DNA of 64,000 nt, from NCBI GenBank assembly GCA_013397075.1, contig VWZS01010096.1, positions 1,224,268 through 1,288,267 of the forward strand, given 5' to 3'. Below are positions 28,601 through 41,244 of this stretch, one piece after another; position 1 is the first letter of the stretch; every line of letters starts with the position of its first letter. The notes beneath the pieces were generated by a model. That model worked only from the letters and a program-made list of their open reading frames with translations, made no database searches and was not told the origin of the DNA. This stretch comes from Rhabdornis inornatus. Lineage: Eukaryota; Chordata; Aves; Passeriformes; Rhabdornithidae. The position numbers were made by a program, and so were the translations under genes.

Positions 28601-31600
28601 TCCCCAACAGCACCTGATAGTTTAACAATCTTTCTTTTTTCTAATTAAGCAGTGTAATACAACTGTCCCAAAAGTTTACTGTGATCCATGGACAGCTGGA
28701 TAAACTAAGTTACATAGGAAACCTATCCAAAAGGTGAAGACAATATTAGAGTGACTGTTCCCCCAGCAGGGAACAGCCAGCATCAGGATCGCTGCCACGT
28801 TTTCTTTTTGAAACAAGTATTGGCATCAGGCAATGCAGAGAAGCTGAATAAACCTGCTGGGTAACAAGAGCCATTTGTTTGGAGAACTAAGAAATAATGA
28901 AAGCTTGGCACACTTACGTAATGTGGTTAATTTATTAAAGTCTAAAAGCACTTTTAAAAAGTGCAAAGTTAACTTGAATGAATTTTCAAAGTACATACAC
29001 ACTTTTATGATGCACAGCCTAATGATTGTCATTGTGCCCTGAGAATTCATCTTTTATCCTTATGATTAGAAAGTTGCACAAGAAAAATACTTTCAATTTG
29101 CAGTATATGTAGTTATTTTAGAATTCCCTTGAGTAAAGGGGCTCTGGAAGGATAAAGAAAGTCAGACCTACCGCTATGATATCCAGAGTGTTGTCACAAA
29201 CCTTGCGGATCTCAGCATTTTTATCGTGCATCAGGTCTATAAGGTATGCTGGGGCTTCTGCAAAGCTGCTCTTAAGGAAAAAAACTTTTGTTTTCCCCCT
29301 CACAACCCTGGGTTCTTCAAACTGCAACTTTCACTAAGAAGCAGAGGCAGGAATTTTTCATCTCATGTAGCAAGAAAGCATTTTACAAATGCTTGTGCTT
29401 TATCATTCCAGAATTAGCAAGAGATGTTACTTATTTTTAATTTTTTAAAGCTAGCAACCTAGGAGTCCAAACAGGACACAGAGAACAAGCTTTTCAGATA
29501 TTCCTCAGAGATTAAAGGCAAAAAGAACATGAAGAAGTATTCTTTGTATTGTTAGCAACGTAATCACTAAATTGCTATCTCTCCCAGGGCTCATTCAACC
29601 CATTCTAAATGCTTCAATAAAATATAACATTCAGTTAAGGACCACAAAATTTCAGACCATGCAACATATTTGTATAATGCTGCAATGCAAAACGTTTCTC
29701 TATGCTCTACATATGTTCTTCTACAAACTGTGAATTTCATTATGATTTGCAAAACCAATTCAGACAGTAAATCAGACTGGGTAACAACTAATGAGTCAGG
29801 TGGTCCAGCAAACCCCCTCCTACTCCCCTCCCTGCTTCAAAGCAAACTAAGTTTTAATCTTTCCTATTAATCTTACAGTCCCTTTACATGCTTAGGCTGC
29901 TTGGGCTTTTTCTTCAGCTGAAATAAACATTTACAAAGAAACCTCTGAGATCATGAGGTTACTGCAAGAGAAATAGTAGTCAAACGTCAGCAATGGCAAA
30001 TTAAGTGCTGCAATCCTAGATGTTTCATCTCCAAAAAGATACGTGTTTCTTTGATGATGACATCTCTGGTGGCTTGGTGGAACACCATCTGATAAAATAC
30101 ATAGATGATCTGGCAGACAAACTCATCATCTTCCTGCTGAGCTGCAAGGAGAAAAAAAAATCCACCATGATTTCAAATCTCACAGATAGAAGCTTTTGAT
30201 GGTTAAGGAGTTGTGAAGGTGTGGGAAAACCCAAATCTATCAGACCACTACCCAGAATCTATCACTAACAGAGTAACTGCTCCTCCTTCCTCAGACCAAC
30301 ACCAACCCCTGCCTTGCAAGGAAACAGCAATGTCAATTACAGCTCCTGCTGTACACGAGTTAAGCCAAACATGGCCAATTTACCATTCAGAAGCTCAATG
30401 AGAGCAGGGATGATTCCAGATTTAGCCAGCAGAGCAGCACAAGAGTCATCCATGGAAACTGTCCCAATCATGATCACCACTTCCAAAACGAGGTCATCCT
30501 CAGCAGAACCTGCTAAGGCAGAAGGCAGAAGAAGGAAGAATTACCTCTCCCAGGAATTCTTCATCTACTAGAAGTTGTGTATTTATCTGCAGACACGATT
30601 CTATTCTTCAATGTTATGTTTTCCTAAACAACCACAAATTGTAAAGGTACATAGACTCTCCTCTGAGCACTCTAAATATTCTTCAAGCAACTCTGCTTTG
30701 GAAGCCCAACCCAACATTGTACAGACCTGGTTTTAGCTTATCCTTGAGATATGGAACCAGTTTGTATTCCTTCAGCACAAGTTCCCAGTCCAGCTCTGGT
30801 AAGGTCAAATTTGCAAGTGTTCCCAGGCATTCAATCACAAATTCTTCTTCTTCATCATTTGATACTTGAGCTGCTAAATCACCAACATATTCCTGAAGAA
30901 AGTATAGCAACAACCATTACAAATAAGTAATCTGAGTTTCTGAAGAACTCACATCTCAGCCAAACTAAAGCTAGTTCTCAAAAGAAAACTAAAGAGACTT
31001 TGCTCCTGAACTAAGAACTAACAAGGCAGTTGCAAGTCCAGTGGATGAATAATCCAAGAAAACATTTGAGCACTCTTCCTCTCCATCCTTTCACTTTCAA
31101 GGGATGTGGATCATTTGTTCCAACGTTCCAAAGTAGTTACTACAACACAGAATTTAAAATGCTCTTAGAAAAAAAGGAAAAGAAGATAGAGAATACCATC
31201 CTGCATTAGTGGCAGTAATGGAGTTCTTTACCTAAAGATTTTAATAAATAACTACAAGATTTTCTGAGGGCATAAACAGGGGAAAAATGGCTTCTATTTA
31301 CGCATTTCATATTGCTTTAAGACAATTTGATATTTGATCCACATTTTAAGAGTATGTTTAAAATCTCCATGATTAGAATGTTATGTTTTCCTCCTTTCTT
31401 TTGAAAGAGTGGCTTGACAGGATCAGTATTTAAATACTAAGCATTAAAATACCTACAAATACAAGACACTTGGCAAAATGGGGAAAAAAAAAAGGACCAG
31501 ATTTTTCCCTCTAGGTCCAAAAGCAGAAATTTAGGATAACTTAATTGTTATGATGTTCACCCCAGCAGCCTGGGCTTTTTTGTTTGTTTGCTTGGGTTTG

Positions 31601-34600
31601 GGTGTTTGTTTTGAAACTTACTGGATAAGGCTTAAGATCTGTTTTCCCCAGAGAGGGGGATCCAAACTCCGATCTACCAGCTGAGATAGCCTTATAAAAC
31701 AACACATAAATCACCCCAGGACAGACAAGGAAACTTAAGTTGGACACCCTGCAAAACAAACCATGGCAGCTCTCCAGAGCCAGTCTTTTCCACAAGGACA
31801 AAAAAACAGAGATCACAGAGATTAGGTAAGACCTAATACTTACAATAAACTGGCTTTTAGTTGGCCCATCATGTTGTGAAATATTTCTGATCATCTTCAT
31901 TAACAACGGGTCCTTAAACTTCAAAGCCCGCTTCATGAGCATTTTCAAACCATTTCCTGAAAAGAAACAAACACTTAGAAAATCCTCCAAATTTAAAAAA
32001 AAAAAAAAGAGGAAAGTACTAGCTGATCAAAAATCAACATGCACTCAAAAAAACGCTTGAAGCTTCTAAAGTTTAGAATGAAAAAATGCATAGCAGTCCG
32101 TCCAGGCACAGAGACTTCTCTCCCCATTCCATGGAATAAATACATGGTTATGGTTTTAAAAGTTTACTTACCAAAGATTAATGCATGGGAACAGATCTGA
32201 GTCCTTAACTGCACAGAGCAAATCCCATTGTTACCATTATGCTTCCAAAAGATCACACTGCCTACCTAAAAGGTGTTACTAGCTTGAGTTTCACCTTTAA
32301 TATAAAACTGGATCTCCCTACTCCCCCTTCTACAGAGCTATGCACAGAATTTTAGAGTAGAATTTCAGACCACAGTATCTCTTGATTGCAATTGTTCCCT
32401 TTGAAGGCCAGTAATTGACTGCAGCAGTTCCTAGGGAAAACGTTGAGCACAAGTGAAAGTTGGAGCATTATTAAGTTTATATTACTCAATTACTGAGTAA
32501 TATTGTTTCATTTAAAACTGCTAATATGAAAATAATGAAACTTTAAAAGCAATCCAGAGCTACTGCAAGAAATGCAGAACTATCTAGATCATGAATTAAA
32601 ATATTAGAACCCAAAAGAAGCTCAATTATAATTAAAAAATTAATGGAAAGATGCAACTGAAAGACATCACTGATATTCATTTCATACTGACAGGTGAAAC
32701 ACCAATCAGCCAAAGATGGATTTTAGGCAGAATAAAATCCTGATGTCTCCATACAGCCACAGTTTCCCATAGCAATGTCACCAGCCTGTTTTGCAGAACT
32801 GTGTACTTGCACAAGAGATGTGGGCATCTCCCTCAAGTGTCACTCCTGCCACCAAGAGCAAGTATGAGGAGGATGTGGCCATTTGCTTGCAATCACATTA
32901 CCCAAACACATGCATTGTATTTTTAAAAAACACATCCATAAATAACTCAATTACACATAATTTACATCTGTAAGTATAATAGAAGAAAATATACCAAGTG
33001 TTGTCATGTCCAAACCCCTACCAAAACCTCAGCCCAGTTACCTTCACAGATAAGCTGCACATTTCTTTTGTTGGCAGCAAGGTTAATACAGAAAGAAATA
33101 AGTTCCAGGTCAACTCGCTCATCAGGACATTCAAAAAGCATCTTCATTAACTGCCAAGAAACACAAACACATTTGGATCATTCATCTTTCCAAAGCATTA
33201 GAAAAGCAATGTTATGATATCAACTATAGTACCTTTTAAAAAAATTAGTGTTCAGCATTTCTACAGGAACAGTGAAAGTTATAAAGGTCAGGGGTATGCC
33301 ATGTATAGTTCCATTATTTAGGGATAACAATCCTTATAAAGCCAAAAATGGCAATCACTCATCACCTTAAATTAACTTGGCTTAGTTACATTTTATTGCT
33401 ACCACTGAAATTTTTGTTTTACTGCTTTTTAGTATTTATGAATGGATAAAGTTGTTTTGAAAGCCTAAGTGAATTTAATACAGAGAAAAAAACCCCCACA
33501 ACTCAATTCCACAGAAAGTCAGATTAATACCTATTCACTTAATTGAATTATTACTCTAAAGAGATACTTGATGCAATATAGTTCTACCATTATTTTGCTG
33601 TTACTCCAATGATAATTTAGCTGTCTCTGCAGCACTGTTCTTTATCTTTGCAGTTTCCAGCTAGAGCTGAACAGTGCCACATCCCACAGACTCCTCAGCT
33701 GTAATCCCATTCTTCTGGTAACATTCATGTAAGTAGACAATCACCTATAATCCTGTACAAACAGCAAATGTCAGTGAATCCCCAGGTGATTCCCAAGGCT
33801 CCTAACCTATGGATTGCCATCATTTTACACACCTGCATTGTCCATTACATCACAGGCTGGCTATCCTGGCTCATTTGGTTCAACAGGAACAGGCTTTGAA
33901 ATGGCATTTGGAATATATGAACACGACTAAAACAAATCCATTTCTTTTCTCTCTGGTTCCAATCCTGGCAGACAAGCCCTGCACAACTTCAGGGTGGGGG
34001 ACATCAACCTGTTTACTTCTAAAACCCACTTAGTTCATAAGACATGTTTAGATTATAATGCAAACCAGTGTGATGACAAGACTGAGATTACTGGAAGAGG
34101 AAACAACTAAGCCTAAAGATAAGCAGGACATAAGGTACAAAAACTGTAGCTCAGAAAGGGGCAGGAGGACAAGAAAGGAACAAATAACCATTAAATTTAA
34201 TGAGTAACTAATCATTAAATATTTGTGTGCTTGCCCCCTGGTGGAAAGACAAGTTTGTAATGCATTAAAAGCTAGAGAAAGCAGGTGAAGATCCATTTAA
34301 AGAAGAGAAAATAAAAAGAAACAATAGGATTGCAGGAATTCCCTCCAAAGTATTTTACTCCAGCCATTCTGTAGGTTTACCTATTATCAGATATCAGGCT
34401 GTCATTCCAGAGGGACCCAAAAACCCCTCAAAATAAAAACTACATTACAACACAGCTATTTATGTCTTTCCTGAGACTTTCATGTACTTGTTTAAAAGCT
34501 ATCATTGATTTCTTCCTCCTTTTCTTAAAAAGGTAGAATCAGATTTCTCTAGGTTGTTTTAAGAACTTATAAAATCCCTGGTTTATTAAAGCCTTAAGCC

Positions 34601-37600
34601 TGAGAGTCACGTAAGAGGGAATTAACAGAGAAGAAAATTGCCATTTAACAAGTAGAACATGAGCATTCAAAAATCACCCCCTGCAACTCTTCTGTTACAA
34701 AACCTTTAAAAACAGATTTTTAAAACCCTTCAAATAATTTGAAGGGAAACATTCTCATTACTTACACAATACAAAATCCGTGGAAATTAAATGTTTAACA
34801 AGACGGGATTACACTGTTAATTACTGAACTACTTCTCTATAAAAAGAAAAAATATATCCAGTTTCAATTAAAGCCGTTCAAATTTTAAAATAATAGTTTC
34901 ATATGAGTTCCATGTTTCCCATTATGTCTTCATTTAATTTGATTGCTTCTTGTGCCACTTCAAAAGGAAGAGTAATTGCTGCCAAATAGGAAATATTAAA
35001 ATTAAATTTGTTCTGCTTTTACTATGTCCATTGTCATCTTTTACTGATTTAACAGGAAGGCAGTAAAAAGACTGCAGCATGTGCAATGAAGAGGCAGTAG
35101 TGTTCAATCAGACAAGTCCCATATTGAGTATCAGATACCACAGACCAGCACTGAAATCACTGTGTCTAGACTCTCTGGCACCTGCCTTCACTTATTTACC
35201 AGTGACCAGAGGCCAACCCCCACAGCTCTGTGTTCACATACACCTCTGTCCAACCCCCTCCCCGAGCCCAGCTCCAACATCTTTGAATGATTATGCCAGA
35301 ACTGCATGCCTCAGGAATCTCTCCTGAGCGGCTACTCCCCAACTCTGCTGTTTGAAGTGATGCTCTGGTTTCTGAACTTCAGCAGATAATGGCGGACAGG
35401 AGCAAAGGGGGCTGTCAAGAGAGGACGTTTACCAGCATTAAGCTGAAAAGAAGCTTAGAGATCAAAGAGGGGCCAAACAGGACAAGCGTGGTGGAAAACA
35501 TGTGGGCAGCTTTGGAGAACCTTGCACACCGCTCTGCGGTAAAATATTAAATATCACCATGACATCACTGCCTAACCATGCCCTTTGATTGGCCAGGTTA
35601 TTACCAATAAAGGCTTTTATAAGCATCTGGATGGCATTTGCACCTATTTAAACAAAACACGCATTGCTGAGGTCTAAACAAGAATGAACTGTTAATACTC
35701 ACTTTTAACTGTTACTAGAGTAGCACCCACTAACTCCTGCAATCCACAAGGATGTTTACCCAGGACAGCACGCGCTTCACACAGCCACAATCACCACAGG
35801 GCTGCTGCTTCCAAGCACTTTCTACAACTGCTGAACATTAATTATTATTTGCCAGTCAGATGAACACCTTTCCTCAAAGAGACAAACCCAGGCAAGGGCG
35901 TATACCACTACTGAAAAGAGATTTGGGGTTTCCTGGGTAGAATTAGATAGCAGTGAGTCCTTTTAAATCAGTAATTTTCTTTTTCTGACGACTTACCCAC
36001 TTCCTAATGCTCTTTGCTACCTGTCTTCCTTGATAACCATCCTAATTTTGAACACTCATTAGTAAAATTTAAGCTCTAGTTGCTCAGCTTCTTTTTGAAC
36101 AGTGTGCAGATGTGACCTGTGAAGCATCAACAGCCATAGTTACACTTTCCAACGTTGTTGTTTACTTCACGCAAGCCCAGTAAAGGCAGCAGAATTGTTT
36201 GCTGTCTTTGGACACAGTTCTGTAAGCACTGGGAGTCCAGGAGTCATACCAAGATTCCCTGAAAGCACAGCACAAGCAAGTCCTGAGACACTAGTGCAGG
36301 AATTTGAGTTTGGCTGGTAACTGCTAGAGCAAAGCAGGTCCCTTATATCTCACAAATGCCTTAAAAAGTAATTGCTTCTTGTGGTAGAAAAGACAGCAGG
36401 ATGTTTACAAGAGCACTTTGTAACATATATTAATTGTTCCTACCAGCCCTCCCCTCTCTATTATCCAAAATTATCTTGCACACGGAAAAACTTATGGCAA
36501 AAATCAGAACACCGATTTTGCCATAAGATTATGATCAGAAACATTCTGGTAACTTTCCATGACAGCTTTCCATTCTGGAAGTATTTGATGCTAAAAACCC
36601 GTTTGGGAGGAAAGAAGATACCATGGTACAAGTCTGAAAAAGCTACCAGAGAGTTTTTACACTTAGGCAACACAGGCTTTCTCAACTCCAGCCTCACCAG
36701 GGCTGAGAAAAAGGACAGTATGAGAGAACTTGGTACTTGAGAAAAACAAAAAATCCCAAACCAACAAGAAACAACAAAACACATGCACACAAAAAATCAA
36801 AGAGATCCACAAAACCCCAAATCCCATGATACTGTGTCTGCTTGAGTCAATGAGTTAAGAAACAAAATGCAGCCTGAAAGACCAGTGAAGAGCCTTCCAG
36901 AGCCATCAAGTCTCCCTTGCTGTACATGCCTGCAGTTGGAAAAGGAATTGACATGGAGGAACGTAACCCTCCCTGGCTGCTTTCCAGTTCATATCCTGCA
37001 ATACTGGAGACATTGACATTTTGATACCCAATGGGATCAGGCAAGAATGCCTTCTAAAACTGTAAAGGAAATACTTTCCACTACATTCCCTAAGGAGTTG
37101 CTCTGCACAAGCTTTAATCTCTCTCAAGCACTCCCGATGTCCTGTAGGCATCCAGCGGGTCACCTGTAATTTCAGCAGTTCATTGGTGTCAGCAGCAGTG
37201 ACAGAGATCGGTCACCTCTGCTTTTGCTGGGGACTGTGAAAACCCAAAGAACAGTCCCTGCCCGAGGAGGAGGTGCCTCACTGGCAAGCAGCACCGTGGC
37301 TGTTCCCCTTGTCACCTGCGGGTGTCAGTGCGAGCTCTGCCATGACTGAGGGGACGAGGGAAGATGGATTTATCAGCTCCTCACATACCTGAGGGATACA
37401 GTCTGTGTATGCAAACATCGATTTAAAGCAATCGTCCATGCTGATGTGATACAGAATGCAAATTGCTACTTTTTTGTTGTTCTCGTTTCCTAGAAGGAGA
37501 AAAAAAGTAGTATTAGGAGAATTTTTAGCTGTTGTCAAAAGAGGAAAATGAAAAGCAGAACAATCCTAGCTAAGAGAGGGAAAATTTAAATCAGAAATGG

Positions 37601-40600
37601 CACATTAATGAAAGGGTCTTGGCCTAGCCTAGCCAAACGAACCACATATTAGTGCAAAGAGGGAACCAGGGCAATTGTAAATATCCTTCCTCTTCCCAGC
37701 ACCTCAAAACACTTCCTTAATCCCACTTTGCAAAGAATATATTTTGTGAAAGGAATGCTTAATAATGACTGGCCATCCAGAAAAAGGCTTGATCATTTGC
37801 CAGTTAGAAAACTAAGATTTAGCTGTGGATATTTCTATTGAAATAACAAGCTTGACTTGAAGCGAAATAAGAAAATACCAATGCCAGAGAGAAAAATAAG
37901 AACTACCATTCAGAGGTGTTGCAGAAGAAATGCACTGCCTTTCAAGAAAATCACATACTGATTGTTTTACTCTCCTATATAAATATTATCCCATCAGTAC
38001 CTTTTGTGCTTCATACATGTCAAAAACTACATTAGTGTATTTTCATAGTGATATCTACCAAAGAGAAAGACTCTCAAGAAAAACTGGAGCAGTTAATGTG
38101 AGCGGGGTGTGATGTACTTAATTGAAAGATTCTATAAAATCATCTTACACAAACATACAAGTGTCCAAGAACAACACAGACAAATCTGCTTCTGACTCAC
38201 TGCTGAAACCCAGACTGAGCATTCTCAAGTTCTCCTCTAGCCCTGCACAAGCAGGATACTGGCTACATATGGGATAAACCCTGCATCTGAATGTGTACAT
38301 AGTTAAACCAGGATGTAATAAGGTCATCAGCTCCAAATTCATTCACAGTTCTTACACAACTCATCAACAATACCCTACCTCCCACTTCTTTTTAAGCTAA
38401 GTCATAAAACATCTGTGTAATAATTTGGTAAAGCACAAACACCTTAAACAGCAACAACACATTGAAATTCTCCTTCTGCATACATCACTGGGAGCTGGAA
38501 TTTCCTTTAAGCACCAAGGATATGATGCATTTATCCCAAGAATGAGCCTTTTTCAAAACTGAATTATCCAAAGAAACCCATTAAACCCCTCTGGCAGTTG
38601 GCATAAGAGTGAGGAAAGCCACAATAAACCTAGAATCATAGCTGACCTTTCAAATCCTTCTGGAGTCTTACCTGCTCGAAAAAAACAAACTGGCATCACA
38701 ATCTTCCATACATTTAACAGCTGGGGGAAGGATAATGCCCAAATGTGAAAGCTACTCTGACCATTATGAAAATAAAACCAGCAACAAAATGTGTGTTATC
38801 TTTAGTGCTTCTCCTGTGGCTGGTCATCCTACCTACCTGTTCACCTGCAGAAACACTGGGAAAACAATAATTTAATGAAAAAAAATTCCCCACACATACA
38901 GGTAAAGGTTTCTTCTATACAAATTTAGAAGGTTACAGAAGAAACTATTCCTCCAAATTTCATGGGTCTAAGGAAAAAAAATCTGTTTACACTGCTCTTA
39001 ACACTTCACTCCATGCCTGTAGTTAGGACTTAAACACAAGACTCAATTTACAACTACACTTAGCTGGACAATGCAGGAAACTGTGTGTGAAGTAAAAGGT
39101 AAGCCAGTACAAAGGAGAGAAAAGCTCCCCAAAACACCAACAAGGAAAACTGGAATGAAGTTAGACAAGACCTTCAGCACATATGAACTGCCAGACCATT
39201 AACAAGAATGATGCTAAATTTTACTGTTAACCTCTGTCCTTTGAGGGTTTTTTCTTCCTCCTTATTTTTGCAAGTTTCATTTGTGCTAATACAAAGCATC
39301 AGCTAAGGTACAGTTTTACATTTAGTAAACTCAGCAGCTTCTTAGTATTTGGCAATATCAGTGGCTTATTTTCAATCATCATAGGCTGATATAACAGTAA
39401 AGGCCTTCTGTTTTCTTTCTTAGAAGAAACTCTGCATGATTTTCTAACCCCATTTTTTCAAAGGTTCAGCTAGTCACAATAACCCTTCTGATGCATGAAT
39501 ACCACCTTGGGGGTCAGTGCTAAATGACAACACTACCTCAGTTTCATAACTCCCAAAAATAAAAAAAAAATATCCAGATGCTCTAAACCTAAAGTGTGAG
39601 GAATATGTGGAATCCAAATAAACCAATTTTATCTGAACAAACTCCTAAAGAGTTGCTTTATAATGACTGGCACTTAAATCATTCTCCAAAAGTGCATTCC
39701 AAAAAGGACATTTCATGATACACTAAAGGCAAAGAGAGCTACAGTTTCAAAGAGAAGAACTGAATTTAAATTCCTCCTTGCTGTGCAGTTATCTGACCAA
39801 TTTTCCCTGAACTGCCCTGTCCTATTGTCAATAGGGGGAACAGAGAAGGGTTTAAAGCATTTAAGTCACAGACAAATATTGCACAGCCTCAGAAAGGAAG
39901 TACTTTTCAACCGAGTAAAACAAATGAATTCTACTAACTTGATGATAAAGTAAACTACAGAACTAAAGCTAAAAGCAAACAGTCTGCAATTAACCCATCT
40001 TTTAAGTATTTAATGGTGTATGCATCTAAAGTTTAATTTCATTTTAATGAAATGTCTGCAAGTTCCACTGTTCTACTTTCCCTGTGGATGCACTTTGATG
40101 AAGGAAAAGCAGAACCTTGTGATTTTGTCAGTTCTCATACAAGACAGCAGCAACTCCTGATCCAAAGAGTCAAACATTGCAGGAAAATCAAGAGGAGGTG
40201 GTTCCTAAGCACATGATTGAACAGAACTGTTCATCTCCTGCTCACCTGGGGAGCACACAGCCTGCTGGAAAGCTGCCTGGAGACCAGGTAGAAATAGTTG
40301 GTTGAAGAGCAGGAAGAGGACAGACACAAAAGCTAAGGCATTTTAAACTCAAAACATCACCTGCAGGCTGAGGGTTACACAAAAGGGGAAGAAGTGACAG
40401 ACTGAAACACCTATATAAACTATTACCTGAATATGTCAGTACCAAGCTTCCTTTTCCTAATTATTTACTGCTCATCTGAATTCTAAGTAATTAACCCTGA
40501 GTTAAGCATTGCATAAAGACTTGGCTGTAAAAATTTTAAACCCTGCCCAGCACCTGGCTGGAAAACAGCTTTCCAAAGCACCCAGGTGATAACTTTTCTG

Positions 40601-41209
40601 CTATTTTTGACCACTGCTGAAGGCCACGCATGAAAAAGCAGACATTGCAAGGAAGACTTCCTTATGACTGGGTACAGTAAGGATCAATTATTGCCCTAAG
40701 TAGAAAAGGCAAGAGAAAAAACCCCAAAAAACAGATCTCTGCCAAATGTGTTCATAAAAATCACCAAAGTTTTGGTGGGGTGCCAGAAAATTGTGGCCTA
40801 CAAACGCTGGTAAGTTTTGAGCATCAAGCTTTTTATGACTGAAGGTGGAATAGCCAAATGGCCTAAAGCAGTAAGGGCAGCCCTGGAAAATAATGGCCTA
40901 GTCATTATGGATTCTTCTGGTATTTATGGCAATAAAACATGAATCATAATGAACTCATTGGATATTAAATGTGGGGGTCACAAGCACTTTGATAGGATTT
41001 CCACAAGAATCTACCATTAATTAACCAAATAATTATTTGAAAGTGTAACTGAATTAGCCTTAGTTCTTATACAGCCATTCCTGAGAAACTGGTCATTCCC
41101 AGCTGAATGCAGTTAATGCCTTAACAAACCAGTCATTAACTGCAGTTACTGATTTTGTGGGAATTATTGTGTTATAAAATACACTCAACAGTTTATAGAA
41201 ACAATACTT

Positions 41210-41244
<35 letters not shown>

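Larger units (their letters stand above)
21048..29171 (-). other. Intron 17 of KIFAP3
   Basis: An 8.1 kb intron. It contains a 9-base C run near 22848, an imperfect 43-base duplication at 23677-23768 and a stretch near 24420-24960 rich in homeobox- and forkhead-like AT motifs. A faint LINE-like FADD-box match lies near 21920. No gene seen. Confidence 0.9.

Noticed and set aside
36372..36740. 122-codon plus-strand open frame
   Set aside because: No recognisable family or domain; it spans a hairpin in an intron and looks like a chance frame.
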